NCBI GenBank assembly: GCA_025531455.1
Contig: JAMYHL010000065.1
Coordinates: 124,001 to 188,000, forward strand
Length of the DNA: 64,000 nucleotides
Reading direction: 5' to 3'
Source: Apiotrichum sp. Y4204
Taxonomy: Eukaryota > Basidiomycota > Tremellomycetes > Trichosporonales > Trichosporonaceae
The notes beneath the pieces were generated by a model. That model searched no databases. It was given only the letters and a program-made list of their open reading frames with translations, and had not been told where the DNA came from. The translations under genes and the position numbers were made by a program. Positions 1 through 10,459 of the stretch are shown in pieces (position 1 is the stretch's first letter; every line of letters starts with the position of its first letter).

Positions 1-2399
1 CTCACAGGAATGGGGACGCTCATGTCCCAGCGGTTCGACTCGCCGGGCTCGAGGCCAGTCCACCACGACTTGGACGTGACGTGACCAGAGCCCACCTCCA
101 TAAACTCGGCCTCGACACTCTCCTCCGCAATCTTGGAGCGCACAACGTCAACAGGCGGATGGCGCTGATTGCCCTTCGGCACGCCAAACGTGCTGACCTC
201 CTGGAGGATCGCGAGGGTGCAGCGGTTGATCTTCTTGTGGCTCTGGTTACGCACCGCCACCTGGCACCAGACGCGCTGCCCGGCGACCCAGTTGCGCCTG
301 CCAAGCGCGACCTGCATCTCGACTTTGCCCTTTTCTCCGCCGATGCGCCAGCCGAGTCCGCTGGTAGTGTGCGCCACGACGGGCTGGGGCGACGGCGCGA
401 GCGCAGTCGACGGGTCATGGTACGGGAGGACCACGAGCGGGCGGTAAAAGTGTGCAATGGCGCGCTTGCCCGTGCTGGGAATGTGGAGCTTGATGCTTCC
501 GACCACGACGTAGCGAACGTTCGGGCCCTTGTTGTTTGGTGCAGTGTAGCAGCCCTTGGCGCCGCCATCGACGGGGAGCCGCATGCAGAAGGACAAGGCG
601 TGCGTTCCCTCCTTTGCTGCGTGGAAGCCCTCTTCATCGGGCGCGTCGCCAAAGAGGGTGCAGCGCTGGGCTGCCCGCGGGTCGACAAACTCGCGCAGGG
701 GGTATTGCTGCTGGTAGAAGATGTGCCTCGTCTGGCCGTTCTCCGTCTCCTCAAAGCCGAGGACACGGAGTTTGCCGCCGCCAACACGCAGGCCCTTGCC
801 GCGCTTCCCGCCACGAACAACTACCTCGATCCGGCCACGCATCTCGCAGCCCTCGACGACGCACTCGCGCTCAATCAGGACATCGAGCTCGACACGCGCG
901 CGACCCTTCTTGGCTGCTTCGAGACGCACGAGCTCCTTGTCCTTCGGCTTGGCGGTCTCGGGCGCAGGGAGCAGGCGGTTGGCGCTCAGACGACGGGAAC
1001 GCGGCTTGCCGAGCATGACGTCGAGCTCGCGGGCTGCGCGCTCCTGGGAACTTGCCGGGTGGAACAACGTGCCCTGTCGGGCGAGCGTGGCCAGTGCCTC
1101 GCCATCCGAGTGGCTCCGCTTGTGTCGTCCACGAGTGCCAGTGTGTCCGGAGCTGCCAGAGTCGGGGCGGGAAACCGGGAGGGGCGGGAACTCTTGCGCG
1201 TATGAGCGTTCCTGCGGGAACTCTTGGGTATGCGAGCGCTGCGGAGGGAACTCCTGGGTGCGCGAGCGGTGTTGCTGTTGGGGGAGCTCCTGGGTGTGCG
1301 AGCGCTGCTGCTGCCGGGGAGGCTCCTGAGACGGATGAGGTGACCTAGCAGGCGAGGTCGGAAGCGAGACAGGGAACGTCTGCATCGGCCGGGGGCTCTC
1401 CTGGGGCACGGTGAGGCGCGAGGGCGCGGAGGGAATCGGGGGGTAGTGCGGGTTTCTTGTTGATGCCGGAGATGGCTGGCTCATCGGGACAACGGGCGGG
1501 AGACGCAGGGGCGAGGACACCGGCGACTTGGGCACCGCCCGGGGGCCACGCGGCGCAGGGGCTGGGACACCGAAGAGCTCTCCCGGGCCTTTGCCCTTGA
1601 TGAACTCGCCGTCGGCACTGGCAATCATGCCGCCTGTCTCAGCGCTGAGGAGCACCTCGTTAAGCGAGTGCTTGTGGACCATCTCGGAGAGCGGACGCTG
1701 GGGCTTATTCGGCGACGCCTCGGCGGGATACGGCGCCTGGCGAGGAGCCTGGCGGGGCACTTGGCGGACCGGAGACGTGAACGGGTCCGAGTAGGGGTCC
1801 GACGGGTATGTGGGGGGGCGGGGTTGCGGCTGCGGAGGGGGGATCGCTGCAAAGGTCGTAGCTGCACCAGAGACGCCGCGGGCGCCGCGGGGTCCCGAAC
1901 GATGGTCTGTCGGGAGGCGGAGGCGCTCCTCGGGATCGTCCTCCTCGTCCGAGAGCGAGTGGTATGCGTTCTGGTCCGACTTTGCAAGCTTGCGCAGGAT
2001 CTCGGAGGACTTGGATGGCCGGAGGCGCCTCGGCGTGCCCTTGGGAACGAGGAACTGGGAGTCCTCGGGGGGTACCGAGTTGGAGCGGGTGTGGTTTGCA
2101 CGGTTCTGGTTAAAGCCAAAGCTGTAGCGATTGTTATTATTATTGTTGTTGTTGTTTCTCGGGCGGAGGGGAGAGCTGCTTTGCGGGATGAACCCGGGCT
2201 GCGGGGGTGGGGGAGCTCGGCTCTCCTCGTAGCTGTATCCCGAGCTCGGGCTCGAGCCGCGCGACGGCGTAGGATCGGGGTTGTGGATCCGCAGGCGCTG
2301 AGGTGAGGCGCCGGGCGACGTGTGATGGTGGTACGCCCCGACCATGTGTGGGGAGGGCTGCATAGCGTACAGACTCCCTGGGGGCGGGTGACTACTCAT
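1..2399 (-). CDS. Arrestin-domain protein (3' part outside window)
   Basis: One open exon of about 800 codons runs from the ATG at 2399 to the left edge, where the minus strand reads GTGAG at 5-1, a good splice donor, so more exons lie outside. Residues 1 to about 480 are low complexity: Pro, Ser and Arg rich, with a run of eight Asn encoded near 2130-2155. At residues 360-405 an eight-residue unit of the type RSHTQEFP is repeated four to five times. From about residue 500 the sequence becomes a typical arrestin N-like beta sandwich, with VELDVLIERECVVEGCEMRG, an HIFYQQQYPL strand and RYVVVGSIKLHIP. Fungal arrestin-like proteins usually act as ubiquitin-ligase adaptors for plasma-membrane cargo, or in signalling. 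That role is inferred, because PY motifs and the C-terminal half cannot be judged here. The start is the first in-frame ATG. Confidence 0.8.
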   Translation of the reverse strand, partial: MSSHPPPGSLYAMQPSPHMVGAYHHHTSPGASPQRLRIHNPDPTPSRGSSPSSGYSYEESRAPPPPQPGFIPQSSSPLRPRNNNNNNNNNRYSFGFNQNRANHTRSNSVPPEDSQFLVPKGTPRRLRPSKSSEILRKLAKSDQNAYHSLSDEEDDPEERLRLPTDHRSGPRGARGVSGAATTFAAIPPPQPQPRPPTYPSDPYSDPFTSPVRQVPRQAPRQAPYPAEASPNKPQRPLSEMVHKHSLNEVLLSAETGGMIASADGEFIKGKGPGELFGVPAPAPRGPRAVPKSPVSSPLRLPPVVPMSQPSPASTRNPHYPPIPSAPSRLTVPQESPRPMQTFPVSLPTSPARSPHPSQEPPRQQQRSHTQELPQQQHRSRTQEFPPQRSHTQEFPQERSYAQEFPPLPVSRPDSGSSGHTGTRGRHKRSHSDGEALATLARQGTLFHPASSQERAARELDVMLGKPRSRRLSANRLLPAPETAKPKDKELVRLEAAKKGRARVELDVLIERECVVEGCEMRGRIEVVVRGGKRGKGLRVGGGKLRVLGFEETENGQTRHIFYQQQYPLREFVDPRAAQRCTLFGDAPDEEGFHAAKEGTHALSFCMRLPVDGGAKGCYTAPNNKGPNVRYVVVGSIKLHIPSTGKRAIAHFYRPLVVLPYHDPSTALAPSPQPVVAHTTSGLGWRIGGEKGKVEMQVALGRRNWVAGQRVWCQVAVRNQSHKKINRCTLAILQEVSTFGVPKGNQRHPPVDVVRSKIAEESVEAEFMEVGSGHVTSKSWWTGLEPGESNRWDMSVPIPV

Positions 2400-3359
2400 C
2401 GCGTCCTTTGCGGCCCAATGGTAATGAGATGTCTGTGCTTTTGAGACAGGGGACGGACAGGGTGGGTGCGATGGGCTACACGGAACAAACAGTAGTGAGC
2501 ACGGTAGAGATGGGGATGGTGTTGAGGGGGGAGATACAGTGAAGGGAGATAAGGGGAACACGCAACTAGGTGATGAGAAGAATGAGATGTGAGAAGACAA
2601 CAACTGTCACTGGGTTGGTGGTGCAATGTTTGCGCACACCCAGGAAGGCTGTCCAGGCATTTGTCTCAAAGACAAAGTCAGTCGCGACGTGCCGCCAGGG
2701 CTGGCCGGCCATCTCCAGGCCCGCAAGGCCGGGGGCCTCACTCTGTTTACGGCTGTTCTCCTTCTACTTCGAATGGCAGCCACTTTTGGCTTTTAATTTT
2801 ACGAGCCGCCAGCCCCGTTCTCGTCAGCGATTGGCGCATCCACAGCAGCGCTCATGTCAACATGACTCTTCTCGGCAAGTGAGGTAGCCAGGTGGGCGAT
2901 CGTCTTCCAGCATCCGCGCCGCACGGACGGACGGCCCTTTGTCGTCCCTGTTCGAAGCGTGTTCCCAAAATGCACGGCCTGCGGCGCTGTTTGGCCTGTG
3001 GCCTGCACTTGTGAAATGTTGTCATCCGAACTAGAGGCTTACGCGAACGCGATGGCTGGCAATCGGCTCTGTTGTTTGTTTTGTCAAATGGGACATGTCG
3101 GAAGCCGCGTCGCGTGGGAAACCGCCTCCGGGTGAATTAGAGAATTGAGATAAAGGGAAATCAGAATCAGAATCAAGAAAATCAGTCGCGTTCCATCCGG
3201 CGTGGTACTCGCATGCTTCTCACGCTCTCGACTATCACGTGATCTTTCAATATCGATCTTCGAGATTTCTGAACGACAGGTCTCTGTCCAGATGACATCG
3301 ATCAGTCCAGAGCCAAAAGACCTTGACCTACCTTCTCAACACTTCCAACCACCACCCCC
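2400..3359. other. Divergent intergenic region, arrestin gene / URB1
   Basis: This is the shared upstream region of two divergent genes. I see no supportable gene. An AATCAGAATC microsatellite lies near 3160-3180, and an ATCACGTGAT palindrome lies close to URB1. Short pyrimidine-rich stretches precede both starts. Confidence 0.6.
3234..3243. promoter_or_regulatory. CACGTG E-box palindrome upstream of URB1
   Basis: ATCACGTGAT is a perfect 10-bp palindrome around a CACGTG core, 117 nt before the URB1 ATG. This is the core bound by Cbf1/USF-type bHLH factors. Function is inferred from the motif and its position only. Confidence 0.4.
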
Positions 3360-6300
3360 ATGTCGTCGAAACGCAAGCGCGAAGACACGCGCCCGGCGGA
3401 CGCGGTTCACCGCCCTGCACCGGGTACCAAGTCGTACACGACCGGCGTGGCCGTGCGCGACGGCCTCGCGGTCGGATCGCGGCAAGGTGAACTTGAGAGT
3501 ACTTTAGTGTAAGCTAACGCGCAGCACTCGTGTCGTTTCACCAGCAGATCGTGACGCCGCACTCGGAGCTTCCGCTGCCAATCTCTCATCCCACCGTCAT
3601 TATCTTGCAGCATTACCTCGACACGTCGCCGAGCGCGGACGAAATCTTCAAGGCGTGGAAGCTTGCCGAGGAGGTGAGTGAGGCTAGAGGGTAGAAGTGC
3701 GGAATTGGATGTCTCCAATCAATATATCTGGTATCAGAGGCTAACATTTCAGAACAAGAACGAAAAACTTGCAGAGACCGCCGCCCTCCTCCTCGCGCAG
3801 GTGATTCGCATCCTGACGCCGCTCCCCTTCTTCCACACCCAGGTCACGGGCATCGTGAGCAAGCTCGTCGCCCCGAATGAGCCCTATGCGGATCTCCTGG
3901 GACGCCTTCTGCAGTCTGGGCGGCGAGAGCACATTCTCGCTGGCCTGTCCGTGGCGGCTGCGGCGGTCCATGTTGATACCCCGGACCCCGCGAATCTCGT
4001 GGGCGGTGGCGCGCGCGGGCGGCTTGCAGGCAAGGTGTGGACGTCGCTCGTGGAGGGGGGAAGTGCAAAGGGGCTGGGCAAGATGCTCTCCATGCGCAAG
4101 CGGACAAAAGACGGCGCGGTAGAGTACAGCGACAAGGACCCACTCGACCGCCCGGATATTCGACACCTAGTCATCCATCTCATTCTGCCCCTCCTCCCTA
4201 CCACCGCGTTCCAGTCGTATGCCAAGCAGATCCTTCCGCACCTCTACTCTGGACTGTCGCTTGACCCCCCGACGACGGTGTACCGCATTCTGAACGCAAT
4301 GTGGGCATCAATCACCGCGCCGCCGCCAGGTATTGCCCGCCGCATTGCACTCGTACTCCTTGACGAGGGCGCCATCGATCACATCTCCAAGCTCCTCAGC
4401 AGCGGCGTGACCGAGTCAACGACAGGAGTCGAGGTCGGCGCAATGGCAGCAGGATTCCTCGAGGGCGTGACCTCCCACCCCGGGCGGGGCATCTGCTTCT
4501 CCGACCAAGGCTGGTATCCCCGCGAGGAGGAGGACAAAAACGACAAGAAGCGACTGCACAATCGCATCCTCTCGAACGTCGTCAAGCGCCTCGGCGCGCG
4601 CGTCGTCGACGACGAGGGCCGCGTCGGAGCATGGGTGCTCAAGATGTTCGAGGCATGTCCCGAGCTTGTGGGCGGTTACTGGGCGCACTCGGCGCTGTCC
4701 CTCGAGCCCCGCCTCGACGCCCGCTGGATCGCAACTATGGCGTACATCGGTCGCGTCATCTCCCTCCCTATTCCAGACCGCTCGACGTTCAACCAGTCCG
4801 CACCGCACCACGCCTCTGGAGTGGATATGCCCCCGCGGACAGTACCCCCCGAGGTGCTCACTGTCGTCGAGTCCGTCCTTCCCTCACCATTGACCAAGGC
4901 TCACCTCTCGAAGGGCTTGCAGCACGCCAACCCGCTCGTGCAGCACGTCACAGCGCTGGCACTGGCGCGCGGCCTGCAGAAGCTCGCCGCCGTACAGGCG
5001 CTGTTTGCCGACATTGCGGAACAGGTGGATGACGAGGCGGACGGGCCGTGGGCGAGGGGCGCGCGCGAGCTCGAGATCGAGTGCCGCCGGCGTGTCCCCG
5101 AGGTTCCCGTTATCATTGCGTTTGCTCAAAAGGCAGCCACCCTTGCCCGCCCGGCAAATGAGGACGACGACGTCGACCCCGTGCTCACGGCCCGCAGCGC
5201 GATGCTCACCGAAGCAGCGCTCCGCCTGTTCGGCCTGTACCACAAGACACTGCCATCACTGGCCGGCGAGGCGCGATTCGATGTTGGCAAACTTCTCGTT
5301 TCGGCATCGAGTGCCAACGCCGAGCGCCGTGCACGTCGCGAGGCTCGTGAGGGCTCAGTCGTGTCGGACTCGGGCTCAGTCGGGTCCGTCGGAACCCTGG
5401 GTACAGTCGGCATGGGCGGCGGCTTTGGACACGCGCGCGGTAACGTCGAGGGCTTTGAGGCGCTATCGCAGCTACACGTCCTTCGCCTCCTCTCTCAGGT
5501 CCGCGACTGGAACTGGACAAAGAAGGCCGCTGGCTCGCAGTTCTCCTATCTCTACCACATCCTGCAGCTTCACATCAGCACGCTCAACGTTGTCACGCAC
5601 ACTATGACGACTGCGCTGCTGCACCGCCTCCTCCAGCCCTCCCTTTTGTTTGAGCACGACCCCCTCGAGCTCCCGATCTGGCTCGAGGCCTTCCCCCGCG
5701 TGTCCGACGCCGTCTCGGGACCGATGTTTGTCGCGCAGCAGATTCACCTTCTTTCATTCGTGGACGAGTGCGTTCGCCGCGCACTCAAAACGCCACACAG
5801 GTACATCGAGGACGCGGCCGCCGTCGCCGGCGCGCCAGCGTGCACCGCCAGCCCACTGCTGCTTACCATGGTAGAACAGCTACACGCCAAGCTCATGGGC
5901 ATGCACATCGCCACTGAGGCGGCTTCCGTCGTGCTCAACTTTCTCCGTCGCGTGCTCGTTGGCCTGTTGGGCAAGCAGCCGTCTGGCGCCTTTGTCCGGG
6001 ACATTACTGCCCGTCTCGGGGCCACGATTAAGGCAGCGAAGGATGCCGGACAGCCGCGTCACGGCCTCCCCGAGATTGTCGCTCTCATCGAGTCAGACCT
6101 CGACGTCGTATTCGAGAACAAGCCGCCGATTGCGGTCGACCCGGAAACCCCCCGCCTCGTCGACGAAGCCGAGTGGGCGGCCGCGTCGTTTGTCCGCCAG
6201 TGCATCGGCGGTGCCTTCCCCGTGGATGCCGTCTCGCGGGATGCGGAGGAGAATGCCCGTCGTGCCCAGTTCCTCGTCCATTTCCTCGCTTCCCGCCGGA

Positions 6301-9067
6301 ATCCTGACATTCTCCGCCTTCTCGCCGCTCTCCTATCCACACGCAGCACGCCATCCGCTGCGCTCCGCCTCAGGTCGGCAGTGTTCAATGACCCCGCAGT
6401 GCGCGAGCTCTTCCTCACCGCCGCGGGCGACAGCCTTCGGGACGAGCTTGCCACCGTGGCTGGGACACTCTCGCCGACTGTTCCCCTTGACCACGCGCTG
6501 GCGGAGCATTACGCGGAAGCGGCGCTTGAAGCCAAGGGCTTCGAGATCCCGCTTCCGTGGGTGCGCTTCATGGCGCCCTCGCAGGTCGACGCCGCGCTCA
6601 AGAGCACCCTTAAGCGCGCGCAGAAGGAGAAGGACAAGGCGAGGAAGGGCAAGGGTAAAGAGAAGTACGGCGCGCCGCAGCCGCTTCTCGCGGCTCTCGT
6701 GCGTGCCGCGCGTGCCGAGTCGCTCCATGTGCACTTTTCTGCTGTCCTCGCGCTTGGCGTGTACGATGCCGTGTCAGCCCGCCTGCGTGCCATTGCCGCG
6801 TCTTCGCTTACCCGCCGCCTCGAGATTACCGTTCCTCCTGAGACCATCGCCGAACTCGTCGGCGGGACGGACGACGCGTATGTGCTTCTCGCACTGCTTG
6901 TTTCCCTCTCCGCTGAGGCAGCGGGCGTGTTCGCCTCTGAAGTGGAGACACATCCCGAGTGGCTCGACGACGCGCGTATCCTCCCTGCCGTTGCGGAGGC
7001 CGGTGTATCCGGTCCCGCGTCAGCCACTGCAGCCGTCAAGGCCCTAACGAATGTCACTCTCAGCGACGATATCCACGCTGCCGCGCGTACCGTCGCGGTC
7101 CGGTCCCCCGATGCTACGAACGCTGCAGTGTCCGCCCTTCCGACGGCGAAGTTTGGTCTCGCGCTCGCGCGCATGGCCGCTGCAGCGTGTGCAGACGCAG
7201 CGCTCACACCAACTGTGTCCCGGTTGCTCGACAACGGGATATACTGGGCGACAGCGGCGTTCGAGGCGCCACTTGCGGGCGAGGTTGTCTCAACGCTCGA
7301 GGAACTCACCAGCGCATTGGCGGCTGCAGCGGCTCTCCGCGTCGAGCCCGAGTCTTCGCGTGCGGAAAGCGCCATCCAGGCCGCGATCAAGTCTGGCGCG
7401 CCCGAGGCACTCGCGTTTGCGGCAGCGCTCGTTCCCCGCACGATGCTCAAGGCTGGTTTTATCCGCACGCAGCTCACCGACCTCGTTGTCTCGCGTCTCA
7501 TCTCGCCCCTCTCCCTTCCCTCCGCAACCCCCGAGGCACGCACAGCGTTTGCACGTTTAGCCCATGCGCTCTTCGTCGCGAACACGTACGTGACCGCCCA
7601 GCCAAACTTCATCGAGCCCCTTGTCGCCTTTTACCGCGGCGGGATCGAGGAGGCCGACCGGCTTATCCTCGCAATCTTTGCCGCATTCGAGAACCAGCGC
7701 CACCTCAGTGTTCTCTCAGTGCTTCGTCACTGGGGAAACTCGACCGGCAAGGCACTCGATGCACTCACCGCCCTCGACCCGGGACGCGTGTTCGCCACCT
7801 GTGCCGCGTTTCCGCTCCGGCGCTCGCTTACCGCCGATCCCCAACCTGGTCTCGAAGTACAGGCAGGCACGTACGACCCGGCGTTTGTCCTTCCCCTCCT
7901 TTCCGGCGTACTCGGCGAGGAGCTCGCGCCGCTTGACTGGGTCGAGATCCTGCGCACCAACGCGCTCGGCCTCGCCGTCTCCGCCCTCTCCTCGCGCGAC
8001 GCCGGGATGCGCACCCTTGCCGGCTGGCTGCTGAAGCGCACCCTGGAGCGCGTTGAGACCGTGGCATTCCACGAGAAACTTCAGCTCGTGCACACGCTCG
8101 AGCTCGTCGCGCATGCGATTGAGCCTCCTGCACAACCGCGGCCCACTGAAGAATCCGGTTTACCCGGCCCGCCCATCAAACTCAACCAACCGCGCCTCCC
8201 GAGCCTGATCACGTTGTTCCTCGCGCACGCCCTGCGCGGCATCGCCCACCCCGGCCACTTTATCTACCCCCTCTCGTCACGTTTCCTCCTCCAGCGCCCG
8301 GTGCTCGATGTCGCGGACGTGCCCATGCTCTATGGCATGCTCTACGCTTCGGGGGATAACGACCGGCGCGAGCGCGCATGGATCGTCAAGCTTTTGCGCG
8401 ATGGCGTGCGCAGCGAAGCGGTGAGTTGGATCAGGTGGTCGGTAGAATCCCATCACCTGAAGCCTCACATATAGTGCACCACGCTGACATATAGGACTAT
8501 CGCCTCCTTGCTCGACGCAACGTGCTCTCCCTTCTCGCGACGCTCTTCACATCCTCGACCGACACCGTGTTCCGGCGCACGATACTCTCGGCGTTGGCGT
8601 CGATCGCGCGCGTGCCGAGCGGCGGCCGTGCGATCCTTCGCGGGCACGTGCCGTGGATTGCGGCTCAGTGGGATGCCGCGCCAACACGGCCCCAGGCGGA
8701 AGAGGTGCGCGATGCGCTCCTCGCCATCCTCGACGCTGCCGCCAGCGCAGGGGAGACCCGCAGCGCGGCAGAGGTGTCCCGTCTCCTCGCCACTGCTGCC
8801 ACAGACGCGTCCCCCGACCGCCTCGCCGCTCTGGCACGCACAGCGCTGCGCCTTGCCCCGTGTGTCGACGCGCTGCCTGCGCTTGTCGCGCGCATGGAAC
8901 AAGTTGACGCCACCAGCGAGACGGTCGAGACACTCTTCCGCGTATCGCTGCATATCGAGACGATGACGCCCCGCCTCGCTGCGGCTGTACGCTCGCTCGC
9001 GGGCCGGGTGGCGCGCCTTGAGACGCCGCTTGGCGAGTGGGCGCGCACGCAGGCGAGAGCGGAGTGA
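3360..9067 (+). CDS. URB1: Nucleolar pre-ribosomal protein Urb1/Npa1
   Basis: Urb1 (Npa1) is a large nucleolar helical-repeat scaffold needed for early 60S subunit assembly. Four exons (3360-3486, 3525-3673, 3753-8420, 8495-9067) join in frame to give 1838 residues, close to the 1764 of the yeast protein. The introns are 38, 79 and 74 nt and carry CTAAC or CTGAC branch points. The N-terminal Npa1 domain is recognisable, with blocks such as LDRPDIRHLVIHLILPLLP and FEACPELVGGYWAHSALSLE. The conserved Urb1 C-terminal block (GHFIYPLSSRFLLQRPVLDV, then a DNDRRERAWIVKLLRDG segment) spans the last intron. The middle is Ala/Leu-rich helical repeat with a short Lys-rich run encoded near 6620-6665. The start gives a basic MSSKRKRED N-terminus that suits a nucleolar protein. 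Splice sites are by eye. Confidence 0.93.
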
Positions 9068-9277
9068 GATAGTGGGCTGGTGCAAGCGCTGCGGTGGACG
9101 TAAATTAGACATGCATCTGGGATCTGGGATTTGATACTCATGGCAGTCTTACGCCTCTTACGCCGGCACACATCATGTTGACTGACATCTTGCTCTGCGG
9201 GACCATCATCGCATATTGCTTGCAACGCGCGCACGCTCGCACCCCGTTCCCTCGCGCAGTCCGTTCCTCACGCACCG

Positions 9278-9282
9278 AAAAA
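9278..9282 (-). terminator. RNA polymerase III terminator of tRNA-iMet
   Basis: On the minus strand a run of five T lies 16 nt after the last tRNA base. This is the expected Pol III stop signal and supports the tRNA call. Confidence 0.7.
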
Positions 9283-9298
9283 GCGAGCGATGCCCGAT

Positions 9299-9393
9299 AT
9301 CGCCAGCAGGTTTCGATCCTGCGATCTCCAGGTGTCATGCACTGTGCAGTGGTACAGTATGAGCCTGGCGCCGTCCCACTAGGCCATAGCGAT
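9299..9393 (-). tRNA. Initiator tRNA-Met(CAT) with a 24-nt intron
   Basis: The minus strand folds as a tRNA. The acceptor ATCGCTA pairs with TGGCGAT (one G-U pair). The D-arm region TGGCCTAGTGGGACGGC fits an A box. The anticodon stem CCAGG/CCTGG encloses CTCATA, then 24 nt, then A, so the spliced loop is CTCATAA with anticodon CAT. The T arm is GCAGG-ATCGAAA-CCTGC. A1:U72 together with an ATCGAAA T loop instead of TTCGAAT marks a eukaryotic initiator and not an elongator. The intron sits at the canonical place after position 37. The mature body is 71 nt before CCA addition. A terminator follows. The third G:C pair usual in initiator anticodon stems is replaced by A:T. Confidence 0.87.
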
Positions 9394-10459
9394 GGTCGAA
9401 AGCAGCGAATGCAGCGACAGTGACAGTTGCGAGAAACAGCAGGAAACGCAACGAGCAGCAGTGACGGTAGTGAGATGTGGCCGCATTAGGCAATTTTTCG
9501 TGTGGCATTCCGCGGTGAATGAGTGGTGTTTTTGAGTGCCGCGGCTGATTATGCTTCTTTCAGATCTCGACCTTATTTGGGACAATAAGGACAGAATGAG
9601 TCGTCCGACAACGCTTTGGTGCATTCTACATCGATAAGGAGGAGACAGTGACGGAGAGCGTTGATATGGAAAGCGTTGTATGCAAGGCATGCATTGACGC
9701 GACTTGGAGGTGGGCGGGGTGGATGCATGGCTGTGAGGTTTTTTGCTGCGTTCTGAGCACGGTGTTTTGGTGGATGGAAGTGGTGCACGCTGAGGCCCAT
9801 GTCCGTATCGCCAACTAACCATCATTGTGCTTGCATGCTCGACTGCACTCTGTAAAATTGTTTTGGGTGAGATAGACCCTCCGGATGCAACGAGTGCATG
9901 CAAGACTAGCCCCCGGGAGATGGTGTGGGCCGGCGGCAGGAGCGGCAAAAAAAAAAAGTGAATGCTGCACCAGGTCCAACATCCGTGTCGGGGGACTGAA
10001 TGCAATGCTTAAGCATGCCCGCGACTCTGCGGTCTCTCGGCGTCGGACCAAGCTGCAGACTGCGGAGACTAGCAAGATGCAAGAGACGGCGAGCAGCGCG
10101 AGAAGCAATGCCGGCGGCAACTCGCACCAAATCTCCCATTGTGGAGGACGCGCTAGTGGCACCCCCAGCCAAAAATGGAAGGATGAGGTGGACAGTGTCT
10201 CACCGGCGACCACCATTCTGCCTCTTGCGGCCACCACTTGGGATGCTCTCGCCGTCGGGCAGTCAAGAGACATATCGCAGAGCTGGCGGCTCTGACAATA
10301 TTGCACAAGAGGATGCATGCTATAAAAGTATCCTTATCCCCCGGTAACCAGGATTTTTTCTTTTTTCTTCATCCACTTCGCCATTGCGAATCATCCACCA
10401 TACTCAATCTCGACACTCGTCTACTCTCACTCTCTTGCCTACTACTCTTTCGTGTCATC
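9394..10459. other. Intergenic region upstream of the Pro-rich gene
   Basis: About 1.07 kb without a credible coding region. Open frames here have no protein-like composition. A 10-nt A run lies near 9949-9958, a TATA box at 10321, and a pyrimidine-rich stretch just before the next ATG. Confidence 0.6.
10321..10328 (+). promoter_or_regulatory. TATA box of the Pro-rich protein gene
   Basis: TATAAAAG lies 139 nt upstream of the ATG at 10460 and is followed by a TC-rich stretch typical of strongly expressed fungal promoters. This agrees with the biased codon use of the gene. Function is inferred. Confidence 0.55.

Noticed and set aside
81..1205. 374-codon plus-strand frame at the left edge
   Set aside because: Antisense to the arrestin domain, whose strand pattern is clear on minus.
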